From assembly GCF_036669915.1 (NCBI RefSeq), contig NC_089321.1:18943670-19007669 (forward strand): DNA of 64,000 nucleotides, read 5' to 3'. The position numbers and the translations under genes are program-made. Under the pieces are notes generated by a model, which was not told the origin of the DNA, did no database searches, and worked only from the letters and a program-made list of their open reading frames with translations. Positions 56,569 through 64,000 of the stretch are shown here, piece after piece (the first letter of the stretch is position 1; every line of letters starts with the position of its first letter). Source of the DNA: Pocillopora verrucosa. Taxonomy: Eukaryota > Cnidaria > Anthozoa > Scleractinia > Pocilloporidae.

Positions 56569-59062
56569 TTATCTTTCGTCAATGTCAGGGTATCTTTGTT
56601 CCCCTTCATCTTCGTCAGCATTGTAACTCTCTTCCTGCTCACGGTCCGAATGATGTGGTGGAGGCTCATCTCGTTCATCATTGTCATAGTCGGAATTATC
56701 ATCGTCATCTTCATTATCATCTTCTCCCTCATCATCCATTGGATATGGAGGTCTTGGATTCATTGATCGATAGAAAGGTAACCGCGTTTCGGTGGCGGGG
56801 AATGGTCGTGCAAAAGGTAGATATTGATTAACACGAGGAAGAAATGACGGCTTTTGAAACATAGCTGGTCCTCGATATGAAAGGGGTATAGGCCCAAGTG
56901 AAGGAGTTGTGATCACATTCTGAAGACGTTGCATAAAGTCTGTCATGTCATTGTTTTGAAAATTTTGTATTTGTGGAAATTCTTGTTGGGGCACAGGTAA
57001 TCGCGCTTTCGACTGAAGTTGAGCGATGCGATTTTCCAACTGGTCTTCAAGAAGCCACCTTTGTTTCGCAAGATTTAATTCCTGCATTTGCATTCCCTCT
57101 CCTGGCAAGACTCCCTTTTCTTCCTTTACTTGTTGCATATTTCCTGTGTTAGGAATTTGTGTCATTAGATCTCTTGAGTTCAGCATTTTATTCATGCCAC
57201 TGTTTTCCATCATACTCGAACTCCGCATACTATCAGTGTTATACAAATCAACATCTTTTCCAATGTCCGTGCTTTTCATTCGTGCGATGAAGTTAAGAAG
57301 ATCCAAATAGTTTGCGCGCTTTGCAGAGAGATCCTCTCCTTTAGTTATGGAAGATGGGCTTCTGCTGTGATCATAACTTTCTTCTATCTCTGTCTTTAAA
57401 GTCTGGCCGAACTTTTTTCTTCTAAAAGGGTGTCTCGATGATTCGTCTTGTTTATATCTTTGTTCAGCGTTGTGGGCTGATTTAGCCTTTTTTGCAACTT
57501 CGTTCAATAACCTCAGTATTGCAGCTCGGAGTTCGACGACTGTTTTATTTTTGGAAGCTTCTGATTTACCTTCGATGCTGTATATGTCGGCTTTATCGTC
57601 CTCGCCTTCCTCTTTTGATTCTAACAACTTGAGTTGTTCACTAGTTAGTTTTCTTTTGATAGCCTGAACATCTTTCGAATGATTTTGGTACAGTTTTTTT
57701 AAAAGTTTTCGGAACTGACTACCAACTACGACTTTCCTAGCGAAGTGGACATTTTGGGGATTTCTCACTAAAACATCTTTTCTAGTTGCTGGAAGAGAAA
57801 TGATCTTTGCTGCCCCGTTTAAGTCTTGTGAAGAACTTGTTGATCTTTTCTGTGTCAAAGGTTTACTGGGTGCTATTCTCCTGAAAACAAAATGATAATG
57901 GAGACTTTTGGTAATCATCATAATTGCCCTTAGCAGAGAGCTCTAACACTGAAATAAAAACCCTCAGGCTTAACTAGTGCCCCTCCCTTGGGCAAAAATG
58001 CAAAAAAAAGAAATGAAAAAATTGAAAAAAGCAGTAGATAAACTTGAGACTGATAACGGATGCTTACCCGGCCAATGTTTTTTCCATGTTTTTGCTTTCG
58101 ATTTCTGGTCTGGCTGTAACACTTCCTTTCGCTTGGAATTCCGTTTTCAAAATCATTTTCTTATTTTTCCACTCTGTTTTCATTTTTATATGTCGCCCTC
58201 CATGGATGTTCATGCATTCTGCAGAGGTGTTTATGATATGTGTTAGTCGACTTGCAGTATACCTCAATTACATGGGGCTAATCTCCTCGGTTCACGTCCT
58301 AAAGAAGATTACGAGCCGGATACAACCTAAGGTTCTACATGCATACACAAAAGATGATTACACAGTGACTTAAATTAGCAAAGCACCTGTTTTGACTTTT
58401 TAAATCAAAGGGTAAAGAAATATCTGCAGCGAGCGTGAATGAAAAGAATACTGGGCTTCAGGATACCGTTGGCTTCTCTAAAACATTTGTGTTTTAACTT
58501 CAAAACATTTCACAGCCCTCCATCTACATGAGCTTGGCTCCAAACTGCAATTGGCTCTAACACAAAGCATTTTGTCAACACCAGTGCATTCGACTCGGAG
58601 CGCTATTTAGCCAATAGGCTTTTACGCCTCCATTAAGGTAGTCCTTTTTTTTTAGGATTATTTTGTTAAGTCAGTCGAAATCCCAAATTACAAAGACTAA
58701 CGTACCTCTCAAGTCTAAAGTACGCACACACATCGGTGCGAACGTCGAGCATTAAGACACAGTCTGTTGTCAATGATATTGTAAAGAACTGGTCAGCCAA
58801 TGTTTAGTATTACCCCATATTGAGGTGAGAAGAGCAAAACAAGTGAAACAACGAGCTGAGTCAAACAATAAGCTGGCAATGACAACCCTTAGGTACTGTC
58901 ACTACTTTTTAGACAAAAGTAAGTTAAAAAGATTTAAGCAATGAAGTGTTTCGTTCTGATGCCACGACGAATATTCTTCATTTGGACAGGCTTGTACTGC
59001 TTACCTGAACCTTGGGGAAAGACACAACAGAGCATGATCCAACCAAATACGGCTGACTTCAT
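56569..59062 (-). CDS. Predicted secreted protein with acidic C-terminus, 506 aa (3 exons)
   Basis: Exons 59062..59005, 58218..58068 and 57880..56569 join in frame (phase 1, then phase 2) to exactly 507 codons with stop. Exon 1 is a signal peptide (MKSAVFGWIMLCCVFPQGS). Exon 2 adds a Lys/Met/Glu segment (CMNIHGGRHIKMKTEWKNKK). Exon 3 is Lys/Arg/Ser-rich with helical Leu/Lys/Gln stretches (QFRKLLKKLYQNHSKDVQAI; EVAKKAKSAHNAEQRYKQDE) and a Met/Gln/Asn-rich middle. It then has a Pro/Arg/Phe segment and an extreme Asp/Glu tail (GEDDNEDDDDNSDYDNDERD). All three donors and acceptors are canonical (CAG|GTAAGC, CTCTGCAG, CGG|GTAAGC, TTTTGTTTTCAG). No known domain. The acidic tail could bind calcium or basic partners; unproven. 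Confidence 0.75.
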
Positions 59063-60258
59063 TCTGTGAAAAGCTGACTTTTTCGTTTTAGAAATTTAAC
59101 TTACATTTTTAAAGCTTGGGTTCACGGCACGAGAAATCAAATATCATTTACAGCCTGCTTTTCTTCTTAAAAATTGCAACTTATTTATTATTAAAGGATA
59201 GACTGCGAAACTAAGAGACCCTGACCAGCACAGGTTAACTGCTGTTTTATTACAATTGAAGGCCCGTCCATAATGGTTGAGGCGGAGAGCACCTGCTACA
59301 CTTCTCGTTTAAATGTGACATTTAACTAAATTACCTGCTCAGCCTAAGTTTGGTGCAAGAAACTGTTTCGATGCCAAACTAATTAGCTTAGGAGTCAATA
59401 AGGTTTATGCAGAATGAACTTTAAGCGCTATTGCAAATGAATTACTAATTGTTTTTGTATAAAGTCGGCTACTAATCGTGTAAAATGTTACGAAAATGTC
59501 GTCGTGGATTGGATTTCTAAGAGATTTTTGTTTCCAGTAATTCTCTTTCCTTTCTGTAACGGAGTTTTAACACATCGGAAACTTTGTCAAAGTTTCTATT
59601 TACGCCAAGATTTACAGGTAAATGGGCGGAGATTAAGTTAGATTTATGATCGATGTATTCTCAAACCTTTATAAGTTTCCTCCCACCTATTGAAAATTTA
59701 CTTTTGTCATAGTACGCATGCCTGTCACATGTGTTGCTGAGTGAGTTCGCATCTTGTTTTCAGTTTTTTGTGGCTAAGATGGTGGCTTAAATGCTTGTTT
59801 TGTAAGAATTTGAATAAAAATGCATTACTGAACCACCCACGTCCACAATGGGAAGTAAGATCTATCTTACAGATGTATCTGCTGAGATACTGGATTGCTC
59901 GACCAGCAGAAATGCAGGTTGGTGAAGTTTCAATTTGCTAGGAATTTGGGTCGTCAAGAGTAGATCCCAACCTTTGCAACAACGGCAAAAACAGTTTCTC
60001 AATAATGCGCAGCCTTTCCTCTTGGTAACTTCATTAACGAATCAAGCTGTGTAGCAAAAGTCTGATAATCTGAAAAGCAAACAACGCCATCTTCAGACAA
60101 ATAACTTAGAACAACCGTCTGTCAGAATCTTTAACAAGGCATCACCTACGAAGAAGAAGGTACTCCGGCTTATATTTAACTTTGAAGATTGCCTATTTGG
60201 GTAATGATAAAGATCTTTCAATAGCTATGAACTTCCCTGTCTTATATCTATCATTGCA
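59063..60258. other. Flank of the 506-aa gene and 5' part of the Harbinger element
   Basis: The right part may be the start of the transposon, including an upstream transposase exon around 59741-59941, but no confident coding signal was read there. No clear terminal inverted repeat was identified. Confidence 0.3.
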
Positions 60259-61217
60259 GCATTTGGGATATTCTGTTGAACGTCTTGCGGCCGGCCGTAA
60301 CTCGTGAAAATACAAGATTGCGTGACTGCATTGTTCCAGAAAAAGTTCTCGCGCTTGGTTTGTACCGTCTAGCTCACGGCAACTCGTACGTAAGTATTGG
60401 GCCGGTTTTCAACGTAGAAAGGTCGACTGTTCTAGAAGCAATGCAAGATGTTTTGGAGGTCCTTTCCAACTTCAGGAATGATTACATAAATTTCCCATCA
60501 CACAGGCAGAAACACGGCATTGTATAGAGACATTTCAAGATGTTTCTGATCTCCCGAACATTGTTGATGCAATTGATGGATCTCATAAAGAATAGCTGCC
60601 CCCCCCCCCCCCCCCCCCCAGACAGTGCGGTGGACTATTTCAGTCGCTACCAACAACTCAATTTCATTGTTCAAGCTATTGTAAATGGCGGGAAACGCTT
60701 CCTTGACTTTGCATCTGGCTTCCAGGCAGTATGCATGATGCGAGAGTCCTACGAAATAGTACAATATTTGATCTTGCAGAGCACGATCAGATTCTGACGG
60801 GTCCTTCTGTGCAAATTGGGGGAAATGATATCAATTCTATCTAGTTGGAGACAGCGCATACCCATTAGCCTCCTGGCTTCAAAAACCATTTCCTGAAGCA
60901 ACGAGCGATCCAGAGGACATAGCTTTCAATAAAGCTTTGTCTGGTGCCAGGGTAGCAGTAGAGTGCGCTTTTGGAATGTTACAAATCGCTGGCGTATACT
61001 GGGGGAAACGGCTGGATAGTAAAAATTTCATTTGCCAACAAAATCGCTGTTGCTTGTGCAGTCCTTCACAACTTTTGTCTGCTGAATCAAGACGAATGGA
61101 ATGATGATGAAAATGATGACCCTCGAGATCAAGGACATGAAAGCAAAAAACAATGATGTGATAAGGGATGGGGACGACGTTCGAAGTGTGTCAAGAGAGT
61201 ACGTTTCAAATGCGTGA
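60259..61217 (+). pseudogene. Decayed PIF/Harbinger (HARBI1-like) DDE transposase
   Basis: After an acceptor (CTATCATTGCAG) the translation reads LRPAVTRENTRLRDCIVPEK, LALGLYRLAHGNSYVSIGPV and FNVERSTVLEAMQDVLEVLS. The first catalytic Asp lies in NIVDAIDGSH, the second in MHDARVL (another frame), and the Glu in VECAFGML. NKIAVACAVLHNFCLLNQDE and SVSREYVSNA close the C-terminus. At least four frameshifts or stops break the ORF, including a 21-C homopolymer at 60599-60619 between the first Asp block and DSAVDYFSRYQQ. Harbinger transposases cut and paste DNA together with a Myb-like partner protein, which is found on the other strand at 61739-62680. No longer translatable as one protein. Confidence 0.88.
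60599..60619 (+). repeat. Poly-C tract (21 C)
   Basis: Homopolymer inside the transposase pseudogene, replacing a proline-coding stretch. Likely microsatellite expansion and error-prone in sequencing. Confidence 0.9.
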
Positions 61218-61738
61218 CTGAACCACAACATTTAATCGATATTCTTCCTTTCCAATCACGCAAATGTAATTTATGAATCCAAAAAATTCATACACTATTG
61301 CAATTTCAATGAACTATATAGAAAAAAAACAAATCGAGAATTAAGTTATATTGCTCGCAATTGCTGTCGTGTTTAATTTTTTACTTTTACACTTTGACTT
61401 CTTGAATAATGATTGAGATTACAACAAATTGAATCAAATCATGTTACCCATGATCCGTCCTTCACTCGAAAATTATTTTAATAAATCAAGTCTGATCATT
61501 TGAATGAAACTCAAGTATGTTCCAACGGTTGTAAACAATCAAAAAGACGAAACTGTTCTATAATATTATAAACTGAATCAAACCATGTTACAGTAGTCAC
61601 TACAGTTTCTTTACCCGAAAATGATTTTAATAAAGTAAAAGCGAATCAAATATAGTTGCAGCTATAAACTCTACAAACTGTAACAATATGAATCATCAGA
61701 CTGAACAGTCCACTGATAATAGTTAAACTGCTAAGCAT
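61218..61738. other. Convergent spacer between the two Harbinger genes
   Basis: AT-rich with two partly similar segments (GAATCAAA..CATGTTAC...CGAAAAT.ATTTTAATAAA, near 61430-61490 and 61575-61640), each containing AATAAA. A local duplication, possibly providing polyadenylation signals. Confidence 0.5.
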
Positions 61739-62680
61739 CTATTTTTTATCCTTTATGGCTTCCAGAAGAGAGCCCATGAAAGATGATATCATTTCTAATT
61801 GTTTGCCGTGGTTCTGCTGCGTACCCTCCATAAACGCAGTGAGATTTTCGCATTGCTTTTCTATGGATTCGAGGCTTTTCTTGATGGAAACTGCCTCTTC
61901 CATTCCGGCGTCTTCGGTCGGCACTTTCCTCTTCGTTGTGCGCTTCCTTACTCTCCGGCACTGTTTGCTAGGACCGCTAGATTGACTTCGCCATCCGAGA
62001 TTTCATTGCTGGTCCCACTGGTGCCACTAGAAGCAATGCTACTTTATGGAGGACTTGGCGTTCCGCTCGTGCTTGGCTGTGAGCCATCATGATCACTTGG
62101 AGGGTTTTGCGCTCAGAGAAGACGTGCTTGTCCCTGCTTCGACCACGTGTTTCATGGTACTAATATCTCGTGTTCCAAGAACTCGGTCTATTTGTCGTAG
62201 AAAACACTTTTACGTATGTGACCTCGCGTCTGACTCTTGTTCCATGACTTTGCCTCTTTATATTTGTCATCAGATACTTGATCTTTCGCTGGCATTTTTC
62301 GTCTGTCTTTTTGGTGCCGAAGTTCATTTCAATCTCAAGCCAAACTTTCCTTGCGTCCTTACTTTGTAGACAGTCGTGTTTTTCAGCCCAGAGATCAACT
62401 AGAAACTTTGCTCCTCGTTTGTCCACTTGTAATAGCTTGCCTTTCTTTTCCTTTTTCTTTAGTGCCGCTTCCAGTCGTTTGAGCTTGTGGTTGTGTTTGT
62501 GACTCTTGTGCAATGACCTCGGCTTCTACTTCTACTTCGTCGGATGGAAACTGACGTGTTTGAACTTGCTCCATTCTCGGAAAATCTCCCTGCAACATGC
62601 GGATGGCTAAACTGGTCATCGTAAGTGGGGACGTTACAGCGCCTTACAGAATTCGGTTGTTCAGAAGGATAGCTTGCCAT
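61739..62680 (-). pseudogene. Harbinger Myb/SANT-like DNA-binding protein (broken)
   Basis: ATG at 62680 starts MASYPSEQPNSVRRCNVPTY, then the frame shifts to a Glu/Gln-rich stretch. It then reads a Myb/SANT-like trihelix domain (VDKRGAKFLVDLWAEKHDCL; ARKVWLEIEMNFGTKKTDEK; CQRKIKYLMTNIKRQ) and ends in a coiled C-terminus (KKSLESIEKQCENLTAFMEG; LEMISSFMGSLLEAIKDKK). PIF/Harbinger elements carry such a Myb-like protein beside the transposase, which it helps import and bind DNA. At least three frame changes break it. Its position, tail to tail with the transposase, fits an autonomous element now decayed. Confidence 0.78.
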
Positions 62681-64000
62681 TGGGTTTAAGTGCCACTCCC
62701 GCTAAGAGCGGTCCTCTCGACTTCCCGTGGGAAAAAAGTTTTCTTTTATTTTTTGCCCATGAAAAGGGTTTAGGACACATGTTTCAAAAATAGTCAAGTT
62801 GTTCTCCAATTCTCTTTTTTTGCTTCGCCACAAGCCAAAAGTCAATTTTGGCCAGACCACCCCTGTGAACAGCGATCGGAAGTGTCAATTTCAAAGATTT
62901 TGTCCAGCGCGCAGCGACTGCAGCAATGTAGCTCACGGAATTCTATCTTGCTACAAGTTACAAGGTGTATTCAGTTAGTTCACAGACAAAATATGGAAAC
63001 TTCAGCTGAAATATTTTTCATACCAGCGTGATCAGAGGAGACCCTTCTCTTCGACCTTAATTTGCATATCAAAAATTCACTACTTCGTACGAAAGAATTC
63101 TCAAAATGCAGGCGTTAATCGGACCGAAAAGGCATATCAGTGCATAGTTTATACACCAATGAGGTCACGGATTGCCTCAAACCCGCGGGTATATCTCTAG
63201 CTTCCATCCACCAACTTCTTAAAAACAACGCAAATCCATGTGTTTACTCAATTGCGCTCGTGTCAAAGATCATTTGCATGATTCTTGGAATTGACCAAGA
63301 TCTCCTTTTGACAGTTCAAACTTCGTTCGTTTATCTTCTACGTTGAGGATTTTAGGTTTACACAGCAACTGAATGGAGGTTAGATGCCGAGTTGCTCAAA
63401 AACGTTGCGTAAACGTGATCGGTCGTAACGCTTGCGCGCTTGCGTGACTTACAAAGTAGACAAAGTTGATCGGAAGGCGCATTTTTGATAATTTACGTTG
63501 AAATATCAGGTCATGAACTATGCACAGTGTGGAGAAGATCAAATTAAAGAATAAAATTGGGCACTCTGGTCATAACCGACATATCGCGTTGCTGAAAGGA
63601 CACAAAAACAAGTTAAAATAGGTTGCAGTGTTTATATTTACAAAACAACACGCATACACTCCGAAACACCTCTTGCAGTTTCTCCTGAGAGTTCGTATAA
63701 GGAAACCCGACGAACTAACCTCTTTCTGCAATTTGTTTCCGTCATTAATGATGTTACACTCTTATGGACCACAACGTTTGAGCGACAAACTCGACAGTCC
63801 CTGCTACCATCAAATCAACTGGACAACCCAGATTGATATATTGCGTGCCGTGATTGTGCAAACTTTTCTCTCTGTCCTACGACCTCTTTCGCAGGTTCTA
63901 CAAGTTGGAACCAATATTAGTGATATGTAACGAATTAGAATCGAAAGTTATTGAAATGGACTGAAGAATTTACATTTTAATAAAAATTTTATCGTTTAAA
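62681..64000. other. Right end of window, no gene supported
   Basis: It probably includes the end of the Harbinger element (promoter of the Myb-like gene) near 62690-62900; terminal repeats were not identified. Frames at 63140-63346 and 63628-63930 lack motifs. Confidence 0.3.

Noticed and set aside
1-64000. CRISPR arrays, operons, prokaryotic promoters or ribosome-binding sites
   Set aside because: Spliced genes and eukaryotic transposons show that this is animal nuclear DNA; no spaced direct repeats of CRISPR type occur.

Overview
The window is animal nuclear DNA. It is AT-rich, genes lie on both strands with GT-AG introns, and there are degraded DNA transposons, LINE fragments and short inverted-repeat elements. 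Gene content (expanded MFSD6-like transporters, a thrombospondin type-1 exon, lineage-restricted secreted low-complexity proteins) and repeat style suggest a cnidarian, probably an anthozoan such as a coral or sea anemone. That is inference: no marker gene fixes the taxon. Layout: (1) 1-405 is the last coding exon of an unidentified gene entering from the left. (2) 4446-40782 is an array of seven MFSD6-like major facilitator superfamily genes (strand order -,+,-,-,-,-,+). Each can be read as an intact protein of 505-793 residues once splice sites are placed. They share the transporter core but differ in a loop between TM3 and TM4 (about 85 to 260 residues) and in introns: four are single-exon, two share one phase-1 intron, and one has a different phase-1 intron. 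A 1371-residue gene interrupts the array at 12040-16155; it fuses a membrane anchor, a very long H/K/R-rich region and a C-terminal SGNH (GDSL-type) hydrolase domain. (3) 41733-59062 is a run of small secreted-protein genes, all on the minus strand. At least five have a first exon holding only a signal peptide and ending in a phase-1 intron, followed by a lineage-specific body that is acidic, H/P/Y/G-rich or otherwise unusual. Three further coding units here (a TSP1 exon, a two-exon basic protein, a short coiled exon) also begin in phase 1 but have no signal exon of their own that I could find, so they may be alternative 3' exons or lack a detected first exon. None of the non-TSP1 proteins resembles a family I recognise, so this block is the best candidate for something undescribed. 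(4) 59063-64000 holds a decayed PIF/Harbinger element with both its genes: a broken DDE transposase on plus and a Myb/SANT-like protein on minus, converging on each other. Between genes lie LINE remnants (49541-49805 +, 50284-50960 -), an inverted-repeat pair of small elements (9818-9939 and 26433-26573), a tRNA-like element with perfect 14-bp inverted termini (29482-29617), other inverted repeats, a 13-bp tandem repeat, and long G and C homopolymers. The transporters are probably a tandem, locally rearranged expansion whose external loops diversified. The secreted block looks like a module in which a signal-peptide exon is repeatedly paired with new bodies through phase-1 introns. No expression data or database search was available, so exon joins rest on splice consensus, frame and phase.
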